64,000 nucleotides of DNA from Dipylidium caninum. Its lineage: Eukaryota > Platyhelminthes > Cestoda > Cyclophyllidea > Dipylidiidae. The stretch lies in NCBI GenBank assembly GCA_017562135.1, contig QEYB01000047.1:310001-374000 (forward strand), in the 5' to 3' direction. The position numbers were made by a program, and so were the translations under genes. Under the pieces are notes generated by a model, which saw only the letters and a program-made list of their open reading frames with translations, ran no database searches and was not told the DNA's origin. Below, one piece after another: positions 24,837-35,123 of the stretch. Within the stretch, counting starts at the first letter, position 1; the number at the start of each line of letters is the position of its first letter.

Positions 24837-27800
24837 CTAGCCCACCACGCGACCATTGCTACTATTGCAATTTTGAGGCACTGACTCCAAGCGAGGCCTT
24901 TTTTCCACAGGCTGTTCTACACCATTTGGGACATCACCGTTCTGAGATGTTGACGTGGAATCGACAGGACGTTTGAATAAGGCAGTGGCGGTTAATTCAC
25001 TTCGACCCAACCGAATAAGTAGTTTTTTGACCACCGATTTCAGGGAACGAATTGGAAGTCTGCGTTTAAGCACAGCCTGGGGGTCTCTAAGAGCTGGAAT
25101 CCTCGATTTGGCTAAAGCAAAGAGGAAAAAGTGGAATTCGAGAATGATAATTTGCCTCTAGCTGTAAAGAATGTAGCATACCAAGGGTTTTAAGACGAGA
25201 CATGAGATCATCATTAGGTATAATGGGTTCAGAAAGTAGTCTTTGTTGAGCAGTTGAATTGGCGGGTTTCGTCGGTCGGCGGGCCAACATAGCAGGACGC
25301 AAAAGGAGCGGACAGAGCGTCCGGATGATACGAATTGAGGGTGGTGTGAGAATACCCTGAGTGCCTGCCCCATGTTGAAATACACCGACGGCTGCGGCCA
25401 GCGCCATTGGAATATTGGACGAGCCATCAGAAATTAATGTCACATTGTGGACCTAAAAGAAGACGTCCAAAAATTTCAAATCATTTGAGTGAAAGTGTAA
25501 TAAAAGAAGAGAAATACTTACTTGAGCAAGATGGATGGCTAGGTTGTCCTTGCTTCGAAATTCTTTAACACAATCAAGTTGGTTGCAACGGTAGATAGTG
25601 GACGTTAGACTGATATCGGAGTGAGGATGATGGGAAGGAGCCTTCTGGTGACCCACTCCGCTTGCCTCCATCGAGGACGACGAGTTACCCGAGATTACCG
25701 CCGCTGCTGCCGATTTTCGAGCCTCAAGTCGATCTAGAAGATCAATAGAAGGACCAGGTACACGCTTGCAAATAGACGAATTGCTAGTAGTGCTAACGAT
25801 CGGAATGGACCATGCGGGGCAGTGGCAAACGGGGAAAAGAAAAAAGCAGAGTGCAGTAGCGTCAGGTAAAGAGCAGATTTGCGGACAGACACACAGACAC
25901 ACGTAAGAAATCGAAAGAGATAGTGAGAAATAAACACAAATCACCTTGAACGCGTTGCTCTGGGGACGGGCGTGAATTTACGGGGGCACCTTTGGGAACG
26001 AGAAGAAGCATACAAATGAGAGAATGAGAACAGAAGATAACAACAATGTTGAGGACGATAACGGCACAAAATAAACGCTGGGGCAAGGAAGGGAGAAGTA
26101 AAGCAAAATCAATGAGAGGTGAACGCGAACATGCAAACATCGAGAAATATTAGTGGTAAGGGGAGATGACGCAGAATTTGCCACTTTTTTCCGTCAAAAG
26201 GCAAACATACCCCTTTTATCGGGATTTTTCAGACCCCCATACTTCTTCCAATACGTCCAACATCCTGAACAGAGACGACACATGAGATTGGGTGGACCCC
26301 AAGCGTACCATTGGGGTGACGTTTCGACTGAAAAAAAAATGCGCCGGATGTCTAATATTCAGACAAAATTATCGATCATGTTCAGAACCCTTGTGATATT
26401 GTCAAGATTTTGTCCGTTCGTGGAATCTGCTCAAACTAACACCGAACCAAACAGGGTTCCACATATACATTTTGAAGAGCATGATGCAAGGCCTCGGAGC
26501 GCATAGATAAAAGTCGAACACTAAAATCGAAAACCGCGTTAGCTAGCGAAATAATGGGCTGACGGAAAAGTAGGAATCGGAATAGATTGGTGTTTGAAGA
26601 TGGTCGTAACTTTCTGATAGAGTAAAAGTGTATGCGTCATGTGAATCACCTAGATTTCAACCTCGCCCATAACGTGTTTACGGAATATGAAGAATACAAA
26701 TATGACATAGCACTCGATAACAATGGCTGCTGGGGGTCTCTTGAAGAGGGCTAAGTCAGTGGGACAGTAGACTTACCATAACAGCACTCGCACCCACGAT
26801 CATTGCCGTCAGTGCGGTTGTAAAGGACAGAGGAGTTTGGCTTGCTATAATCAGGAATGTACACCTGTTTGAGTTTCTGATCCTTGGTGGCCATCTTGTT
26901 TTTTCTATGACGGGTATAACGGTCAGTAGTCTTCCAAAAATAGTACATTTCAACGATGGACTTGGGGGATTTCCATGGCAGGAAGTCGGTGATAATGTCG
27001 GGGAAGACTTTGGTATATTTCGCTAAGGCCTCTTCGAAGAGTGACGACTCGTGCTTGGTCCATACTTCCAGCTCGTCTTTGCATACCACAGGTTGACCAT
27101 CTGTGAAAGGGAACCACGTCGCCGCTCATATTACTATCAAGCTGTTGAGCAACCCCGAATTAGTTGTGGATACGTACTGGGTAAAAGGTGCGACATTGCC
27201 TTCTGGACGTCAAACCCGGCTCTGAAGAGGATGTCATGAGCGAATTGAAGTGTAATATCTCTGCTAGCAGCAGCAGCGGCGTTAATTAGGAGAGGGTTCT
27301 GCTGATTGCTGGCTGGATCACAGGCGCGACCGTACAGGCCGACTGCTTTCACAGCGCTAATGAAAGTGTCCATTTCAGAGGGAGAGGGACATTTTAGGGG
27401 ATTCCAAAGGATTCCCTCCAGATTCTGCTTGAAGCGAGGATCCTCTTCACCTATAAGAGGAGGTGGCTGGTAGGGATATAACGGAAACTCAAATTACTGA
27501 CAGCTCGAAATGGGTTCACCTTTAGCCAAGAGCGGTTGAATATCACACTGGAAGTCCGAACCAATTCGCATAGAGCCGCGATCCTCTTGGAGCCGCTTTG
27601 TGTTAGGGTCGTAAATAAGACGATAGTAGAAAGCGTCTTCACGTTCTACATAAGAGGTGAGGGGTTCCACTTCGTTGTAAAGGGTTACTGTACATTTGCC
27701 TAAAAGGGGAATTCAAAAGCCAGTTTTACTGAATTTAATATCAAGTTAGTGAGATTCTCTCGATTTCCAACACGAGGCTAGCTTAATACAAAAAGGGTCA

Positions 27801-29520
27801 AGTTCTGAATGACACGAACTAGTCGCACACGTTCTCCACGTACTCCAAATATTCAAAGAGAGAACTCCCCAGCACGATGACCTTACAGCGTCTAAGAGAA
27901 AACCCAAAACTCGTAAAAAAACTTGGAGGATGCTAGGTATTAGTCCCACCATTTACTTGCACACAAAATGTTATTTTTAGGAACACAAGGTATAAAAGGA
28001 AATTGATTATATAAGAAAAGTTAGAAAAGGACCCCATACAATTCAGTGGGGACCAACATAAGGGTAATTGGTTCAAATCGCGGAGTATACGAAAACTCGA
28101 TTAGGCTGAAGAAAACGCAATGATAAAAAGCTTATGCTGATAGAACGAACCTCGAATATGTGTCGCGGGTAGGGATTCAATTGTACGGGAGTGAAAAAGC
28201 TCCCGATGTTTGATCTGATGGCGCTGAAGATCGGATAACGGTGGTGTCGCATCACTATTTGCATCATCCGTCTCTTGAAAATCTACAAGGCATAACATGC
28301 TACCGGATAATAGAGTGTTTAGGTTTGTTAAAATGAGAAGTGGTTTTCTCAATCAAGGACCAAACAAAGGCACATGAAGAATTAAAGAGGACAGAATTCA
28401 TACATAGAAAAAAATATTAATTTCACTTACAATATTTCTCAGCTTGTTGGATGAGGGTGTTTGATATGTCACGGCGCCGAAAGTAACAAGTTACCTTAGC
28501 TTCCACACCATTTGGGGTCTGGAAAGGAAAGTGAAGTTCATTTTCCACAAACATGAGCTGTAAGGATTTGCAAAAGTGTATGGGTACCATAACAAGTTCA
28601 TCAAGTCGTCGGATTTGGTAAGGAGCGGTGGCATTCGTTTCGAAGTACACGAAGTCTGGAGAAAGTGGATAAAGAACAGAGTAGCAGAAGTGAGCGTTTG
28701 CAAGACATCTCAATCGCATATACCGTGTGTATACTTAAAATATCTCCAAAGAATAACCAGTTAGAATACTGCACGGGTAACACAACAAATCAAAGATCAG
28801 AAAAATTGGCGGAAACGTAGAAGCTGCTGTTTACTAAAGAAGCACTAACAGATGGGCGTAGAGGCAGGATACCTTCGTCGCAATCACCTCATCGGCATGC
28901 ATCGACAGAAACAATATCGGAGAAACCGTGCTTCGGGTCACGATGTAAATGAGAAATATGTTTAAAGTTAGGGTGGGTAAAGCATTGAAGCAGGATGCAT
29001 CCACCGGTCCCCACATTGAGGGGCGTTTTTCTCAAACAGTATACCCAGAAGAAAAATGCGAAGCATTTACTAAATGAGAAGCATCGTTAGTGAAGATTTG
29101 ACTACAATTTCGGTTCTCGAATAAATACCACGGCGTCCCAGGTTTGACCCTCGGCAAAACAAGTTCCGGTCACCTTTAGTAGCCTCACACCACCGTTTAG
29201 CATAATGGCAGGAGAGAAAGTCGCAGTTATCTTGATGAATAAAAAAAGCACACAAAACAACCCCCTTTACAATTAAATTCACTTGTTTATAAACTAAATG
29301 TCAAATAGAGGCCAACGTTTCGTGATAAAACATGAGGCTCTTAAAGGTGAAAGGCTGTGTCGGATAGCCGCGAAGGCCCAATCGGGAGGCAGATTTACAT
29401 TGAATAGGGGTTGTGAAGTTCAAAATAACATCAGACTAGCAATAAGGAGAAATCCGAAATAATAGTCTGATTGATATTGGAAACATTACCTCCAACCCGA
29501 TACTTGTTGCTGGAAGACAT
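24837..29520 (-). CDS. MTA-family protein (NuRD chromatin-remodelling subunit)
   Basis: Coding exons on the minus strand, first to last: 29490-29520, 28431-28655, 28151-28282, 27520-27699, 27178-27450, 26777-27100, 26211-26327, 25945-25989 (or to 25938), 25522-25792, 25182-25452, 24837-25111. Introns are GT-AG and mostly phase 1. The protein is about 690 residues (human MTA1 is 715). A BAH domain begins at once ([34 protein letters not shown]), followed by ELM2 ([20 protein letters not shown]), SANT ([20 protein letters not shown], about 300-320) and a GATA-type finger (CECC, 18 residues, CRLC; about 360-385, split by an intron). A C2H2 finger follows (about 487-511), then a basic C-terminal MTA region. 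MTA proteins recruit HDAC1/2 through ELM2-SANT in the nucleus. Exon 2 probably hides a 75-base in-frame intron. The junction of the eighth and ninth exons is uncertain; using 25938 as the donor restores the frame. Confidence 0.93.
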
Positions 29521-29691
29521 CTTCCACAAACGACCGGAATTCAACAAATGAGGGCCCTCCCAGATGACGTGTTGAGGCGACGATGCTAAAAAAATTGCGA
29601 CGAATCGCCTGGCTTGTCACAGCGAGTTCGAAGTGATAAAAAAGGGGAGAACGTTGCTCGAGTCAAAGACAATTGCCGTATTCCACTGGAT

Positions 29692-29860
29692 CTCACACGC
29701 GCACACACACACACACGCCAACGCGACCCTGGCGTTTGTCTGCAGATCCTTCCTGCGATGTGCTAGCTAGTATCTCTAAGCCCGCGCGCGTGCGTCCATG
29801 TGCGGTAGTATGTGTGCGCGCGCGTACGTACGAACTTGCACGACCGCACATAACGCGTGA
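29692..29860. repeat. Alternating CA/GC purine-pyrimidine tract upstream of MTA
   Basis: A (CA)n run (about 29692-29717) is followed by GCGCGCGTGCG (about 29783) and TGTGCGCGCGCGTACGTACG (about 29811-29830). The tract lies about 170-340 bases upstream of the MTA start codon. Alternating GC/CA sequence is prone to the Z-DNA form and gives a locally CpG-rich upstream region. It is probably part of the MTA promoter, which is inference from position. Confidence 0.7.
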
Positions 29861-30367
29861 ACCCCAGTCTGGTGAGCTCATGAGCTTGAGACATCATCTG
29901 GTGGAATGTTGAGATTCATGACTGCCAACTTAGATAGGTGTTAGAATCTTGGATGTAAGGATGTCCTATCAATACTGAAACAGAATTGGTCCCTCTGAAG
30001 CCCTGTTACACCTTGATGAGGGTTCAACCATTGAACTTTCCGCACGGGAATTAACATTATCCGTGACAGTATAAGAAGACAAAGGATTCTTGTCGCGTAA
30101 CGCAGGAAGCCTACTCTTCCTGTAGTAACCAAGGCCACACATAAGATCGAGTATCTTCGGCTAGCTCACTTTCATCGATAAATCGATTAATTTATCTAAA
30201 ATAAGTGCTAAAAGTGGAATAATGTAGGGAAGATATGGAGACGTCAAAGGGTTCGATAAAGATAAATTATGACCGAGCCTTAAAATTACGAAAAACTGAA
30301 ATATTCCCAAATTGTGCTTGTCGTTCACCTCTGAAGGGTCAAACGCAGCAGTTCAACCACTAGTCGA
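29861..30367. other. Intergenic, ClaI-like ATCGAT motifs
   Basis: No exon is seen. ATCGATAAATCGAT at about 30174-30187 contains two overlapping DRE-like cores, close to the stronger motif cluster that follows. Confidence 0.4.
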
Positions 30368-30415
30368 CCAATCACAACATTCAAGTGGCACGTGCGCACA
30401 TATCGATAAACCAAT
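30368..30415. promoter_or_regulatory. Promoter-like cluster: CCAAT, CACGTG, TATCGATA, CCAAT
   Basis: CCAATCACA (from 30368), CACGTG (30389-30394), TATCGATAAA (30401-30410) and a second CCAATCACA (from 30411) fall within about 50 bases. This is a textbook set of NF-Y, E-box and DREF-like sites. It lies about 850 bases upstream of the MTA ATG and could be its distal promoter, with a non-coding first exon, or the promoter of an unrecognised plus-strand gene. Confidence 0.45.
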
Positions 30416-30419
30416 CACA

Positions 30420-33400
30420 ATCCCAATTTACTTAAGTACCTTCGGTGTTTTAGCCAGAATAGACGCACGAATCTCTGAAGAAATTCATACATTCGAGGTA
30501 CAACCTTATAATTAAAAGTATCTGGGCCATGATGAGTCTCCTTTTGGTTGGAACAAATCTATCTTGATTTGTTCGACACTTATGGGATATTACTGACTTA
30601 TTACCTCAGAATTACCCCCAAAATAGACAGCTTTAAGGTATATGTACACGAACTGATTGGGTGCTGGTTCATCCAATATTCTGAGCCTACAGAAAGCAGT
30701 AACTACTTTGTGGTAGGATGCTCATGGTTGGCCTTGAAGCTTCTGAACTAAGCGACGAGAGATTTCAGTTCTACACATTAATAGAGAGCTTCCCTCCAAC
30801 TTAGAACCTCCTTGTAGTATATGATTCACTAAAATCCTTGAAATTAACATTCACAGAACGTAGTAGAATATTGCAGATGTAAGTATTGACGACAGTGAGA
30901 ATTATGTGAGGAACAGTTGATAACCATTTTCGGCATAGTTCTCTCCAATGTCAGAGTACTAGCTGAAACACTAAGGTAGACAATGTTCGGACTGGGGACA
31001 TGTTAAAGGGGACGGATAATGTTAGCCCTACCTTATGCGAGTCTCACGAAGGGGTGAATTGAAGGCAAAAAGTTGAAGAAGTTTAAGTCCTTCACGGAAA
31101 TCCCATTCCCCATTGGAATACTCTCAGCATCAATTTGTTTAATGAACTGCTATTTTTTAATGTACTCGACGAAGACATTCTGCTACGTTAAAGATTTTTG
31201 AGATAATAGTATGCTAATATTTCTATTTATCTCTCCATTCACACATTATATTTGTGGGTAAAACGGAATATATACACTGCGAATTCTTGCGACTTCCAGA
31301 CTACGGTGGGATGCCGAGATATGCTAACAAATCACAAAGAATATGTTTATTAAAACTTCCGTAAAATAACTGATGAGCAAAAGCTGAAGAAATGCTCGCG
31401 ATTCTTTCATCGCATTGGTCTACCTAGAAGCACCACTGATAGATTCGATCCCAGGTTGGCGAAGCAGGTTGTGAGAGCTTTTGTCTTTTATTTAAAACAA
31501 TCACAGCTGTAAGGAGGAACTGAGAAATGCCGTATTTTTGACGGAATAGAAAGAAGGGAACGCAAAATGGTCAGATAATACAGAACCTACAATGAACCGA
31601 ATGGCTTAAAACAGTGGGTTCGATTAATACCTTGTTTGTATAATCCTTATAAGACTATAAAATAAAGAACAAAGTCGCATTATGGAAACATTTAGACCAA
31701 AGTAATCCAGAAAAAGTCAAGGTTCTTGCGGCAGATCACAGGGGTGACCGGAAGTTTTGGATGACCCTGAAAGGGAGAATTATGTCTCCCGTTTTCTGTT
31801 CGATTAAATAGTGATCAAAAAGCAAATATCTTAAAATACAACGTTTGTTTGGCAAAAGAGTGCTTATAACCACCACTCCTATATTTCATTTGACCTAAAG
31901 GTATGGGAAAAGCGAATTAAGTCCTAAATTCCCATAGGATACGGTTGAATAACGGAGGAATATTATTATGAGACATATTGACAAGGTTGTCGTTTAATAA
32001 AATCGAGTTTTACCTTAAGTAAAATATACTGGTAACACAAGCGATATAAATAGTTGACGATAAGGAGTATTCCATCTTTATCGCAAATGAAGTGTGAGCT
32101 TACGCATTTGCTCCCTTCTAACGACGAAATTTACTAGTTCAATGCTATGCCTGCGCAACCAATTCCATGTTTTTAGCCTATGGCTGGTCATTTCATTTTC
32201 AACTTGGTGCATTTCAACTAACGAAATTTGCTTGCTACAACCCACCACAAATTCGTCGTGAGTACTGACATTTGGCAATAGTAGCGAATCGCGAGGAATA
32301 TATTTCAATTCGTATACTACAGTACTTACAGGTACAGGTATTACATGTATTATAATATAGATCTTTAGTTTACTAACGGCATTCAACAACCTGGCGGCAA
32401 AAGAACGTTTCTCAACAATCACCTTATTGGTCCTCAGATGAGAGTTAAATGTACACGTCGAACAATTCTACCTTTGGCCACATCGAACTTGAATTGGGGA
32501 GTCTTGGCTAAAGTGAAAAGTTAAGCAACAGATTCTAAATTCACATATTTAAAGTTGGTTTGTTAGTCGTGTGCGTTGATACACGGAAAACCCAATCAGT
32601 AGAGTGTATAATGGCTACGAACGAAAAATCGAATGATTCTAAGGAAACGTTCCGCGGCAAGATCATTTGTCCAAATTGCGCAACGCTGGTGTTCAGAAAT
32701 TTGTAGCGGTATGGATGGTTACGACTGAATATTTGAGACACGAGATTGTAAGTGGGATATTACAGTCAATGACCGAATAGTCTTATATTTGGGTAATAGG
32801 AAAGATGCTATGGAAGAATTTAGCAGGTAATCGAAACCAAAGGCGAGTTAACGGCAACTCGGCTTTCTCAAACACATTGTGCTCCTCTGCTGCTAATTCA
32901 AAAAGGCGATTTAAAGTCTTATTACAATACTCACTGATCAAGGGCATTTCATGTTTAAATGTGTAAATTTTGCACGGATATTCTTAAATTGCACATGCTG
33001 ACTAATGGGCTTCTTGGATTCAAGGCTTCCGGGGTCACTCGACTTCGTTTAGCATGCAAATTCAAAGTTGCATATAACAATGTCATCACCTTCGAAAATT
33101 GATTTTGAGTGGGATTTATCGAAGGAAAATATACGAATGCTTCCATCTGGCCGATCGGCTCTGCAACTTGACAAGGTGCTTTCCGCCCGGAAATCGCCCG
33201 CCTTTGCGATATGGTGCCGGAACATACGGCGGTAAGAAAATGCAATTTCTTTTTTCCTTCAAAGATACGTTGGGATTTCTTATTCCTCTTTGATCGATGT
33301 TCACTGTGGCACTATAATCTCGTCCCAATAACGAATATCTCTTCGATAGGTTATAACGTTCGTAGCTGTTAAATTCACTGAGAATAAACTTCCCTTTATT

Positions 33401-33874
33401 TCATCTTACATCCTTGCAGACTTTTGTTACGGCGGTAGGACTTCATTTCTTGTTTTCTACTCCAGTGATACATCCCATTTGCCCATCTTCTAAGTTTTTT
33501 TCCCTTCATACCCCTTATTTGTAGATTTGACCGACTTGATCAAAACTTTATGAGATTTCGACGTGGTCTTTTTTAGCAATTCACGTAACGGCCATCAGTC
33601 CCTCCTTCATTCAGGGCTTTCATACACTATCAAATGGACCTTATATAGGTAATTGACTGATCGCTGTGGAGAATTTCACCAAATCGCTTCCCTTTCACCC
33701 TTACTCATACTTTACACTTTGCACTTTGGCAAACTTCTTAACATTTCACCTTCAAATCACTTGAATTCTTTAGCGTAATTATAGCTCCAAACTTGTGACT
33801 CATTTATACGTTTCTTATTGCTTGTTCCTGTAGACATGCGATCCTTCGATTTTTCGAGGCAAAGATTCTACTCA
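30420..33874. other. Gene-free stretch
   Basis: No exon with recognisable similarity. Open frames at 32078-32422 (minus, 114 codons) and 33099-33293 (plus) show no family motif. I see no transposon. Confidence 0.45.
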
Positions 33875-33882
33875 TATAAATA
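33875..33882 (+). promoter_or_regulatory. TATA box of stomatin-like gene
   Basis: TATAAATA, 190 bases before the likely start codon. Transcription from about 33905 would give a leader of about 160 bases. That leader contains a short upstream frame, ATG at 33996 closing at TGA after six codons (MAKIFG), which could dampen translation. Confidence 0.6.
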
Positions 33883-34064
33883 TAGTAGTGCTGCATTAAA
33901 TTGTCACACAAACGCTATTTCTCATTGGTTTCTTAAATGAGCCAATAGTATAGCTAGTCTAAAAGCTGTCTTCGATTGTGCCTCTCGGGTCAAGACATGG
34001 CCAAGATCTTTGGTTGAAGACAGCTTTCTCTACCCTGGAATGCCTAAATCCTATTTCTAACGGA

Positions 34065-35123
34065 ATGCTCCCACTGGAATCGGACACAGACTCGCCCTCC
34101 CGCAAACCCCTTAAACGTGGATTCTCTCTGGTACCTGAACGTTTCACTGATACGCAATTAGCTGCCCTTCGGAACCGTCGTGCAGCCCAAGAAAGCCTAA
34201 GTGTGATTGGAGCATTGGTTTGCGAACGCCTCCTCAAAGTCCTTGCAATTACTCTCGTAATAATCGGCTTCCCATTTTCACTACTCGCCTGTCTGCGAGT
34301 AATTCCACAGTACGAACGGGCGGTTATTTTCCGCCTCGGACGCCTCATTTCTAGCTCAGCTTTGGGTCCCGGACTCATTTTTAAGCTTCCTTTTCTCGAT
34401 CGAATGCGTCGGGTGGACTTGCGAACTTTCACCTTCGACGTCCCTACTCAGGAAGTTCTCACCAAGGACTCAGTCACCGTAGCAGTTGAAGCCGTCGTCT
34501 ATTATCGCATCTTTGATCCCGTAATGTCGGTGGTGAATGTGGAGAATGCAAATCGCTCTACACGTCTGTTAGCACAGACCACACTGCGCAACGTCCTTGG
34601 TACTGTAGACCTCTATGCTCTCCTCACGGACCGTGAAGAAATAGCTGCGATGATGCAGGAGACATTGGATACCGCGACAGACACCTGGGGTGTTAAAGTG
34701 GAACGCGTGGAGATCAAAGACGTCCGTCTGCCTCTCCAACTCCAACGTGCTATGGCAGCAGAAGCGGAAGCTACGCGGGAGGCCCGAGCAAAGGTGATTG
34801 CTGCCAAGGGCGAAGAAGATGCTTCGAAGTCATTGAAGGCCGCCGCAATGGAGATTTCGGCCTGTCCGATTGCCCTGCAATTACGTTACCTTCAAACTCT
34901 GGCGAGCATTTCCGCGGAAAAGAACTCCACCATCGTCTTTCCCCTTCCTATAGACTTACTGAATCTATTCAGGGGTTGCGGGGAGAATGAACGGGAGGGC
35001 GGCGAGTCGTGTCTTTCTTGTTTTAACCATGTGTCGCGGTCTGCACGGCACCACCTTACCCCAGAGGCCACTGTTTCCACATTGGACTCCCGCCGTCTAC
35101 ACTCTGGTCAGAACTTTGTATAG
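34065..35123 (+). CDS. Stomatin/SPFH membrane scaffold protein, single exon
   Basis: 352 residues from the ATG at 34065. The frame is open from a GTG at 33978, but no earlier ATG is in frame. A hydrophilic N-terminus is followed by the stomatin hydrophobic hairpin (about 55-76 of the 352, with its central FPF proline turn), then the SPFH/PHB domain (QYERAVIFRLGRL, GPGLIFKLPF, NVENANRSTRLLAQTTLRNV, DREEIA). Next come an Ala/Glu-rich coiled coil (MAAEAEATREARAKVIAAKG) and the oligomerisation motif ALQLRYLQTL with EKNSTIVFPLPIDLL. Stomatins insert from the cytoplasmic side into cholesterol-rich membrane, oligomerise and regulate ion channels. The whole conserved core is uninterrupted by introns, unlike the other genes here, which may mean a retrogene. 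The C-terminal 40 residues are Ser/Arg-rich and lineage-specific. It could equally be called mec-2-like or stomatin-like. Confidence 0.93.
   Translation: MLPLESDTDSPSRKPLKRGFSLVPERFTDTQLAALRNRRAAQESLSVIGALVCERLLKVLAITLVIIGFPFSLLACLRVIPQYERAVIFRLGRLISSSALGPGLIFKLPFLDRMRRVDLRTFTFDVPTQEVLTKDSVTVAVEAVVYYRIFDPVMSVVNVENANRSTRLLAQTTLRNVLGTVDLYALLTDREEIAAMMQETLDTATDTWGVKVERVEIKDVRLPLQLQRAMAAEAEATREARAKVIAAKGEEDASKSLKAAAMEISACPIALQLRYLQTLASISAEKNSTIVFPLPIDLLNLFRGCGENEREGGESCLSCFNHVSRSARHHLTPEATVSTLDSRRLHSGQNFV

Noticed and set aside
28071..28084. tRNA B-box-like GGTTCAAATCG
   Set aside because: No matching A box, acceptor stem or cloverleaf around it; it lies in an MTA intron.
31420..31470. Reverse tRNA/SINE-like GGATCGAATC
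   Set aside because: No cloverleaf or A box could be built from the flanks.
33978..34064. N-terminal extension of the stomatin-like protein
   Set aside because: It would need a GTG start; the first in-frame ATG is at 34065, so the extension is treated as leader sequence.
33959..34432. 157-codon minus-strand frame overlapping the stomatin gene
   Set aside because: Arg-rich antisense shadow of the SPFH coding sequence with no family signature.
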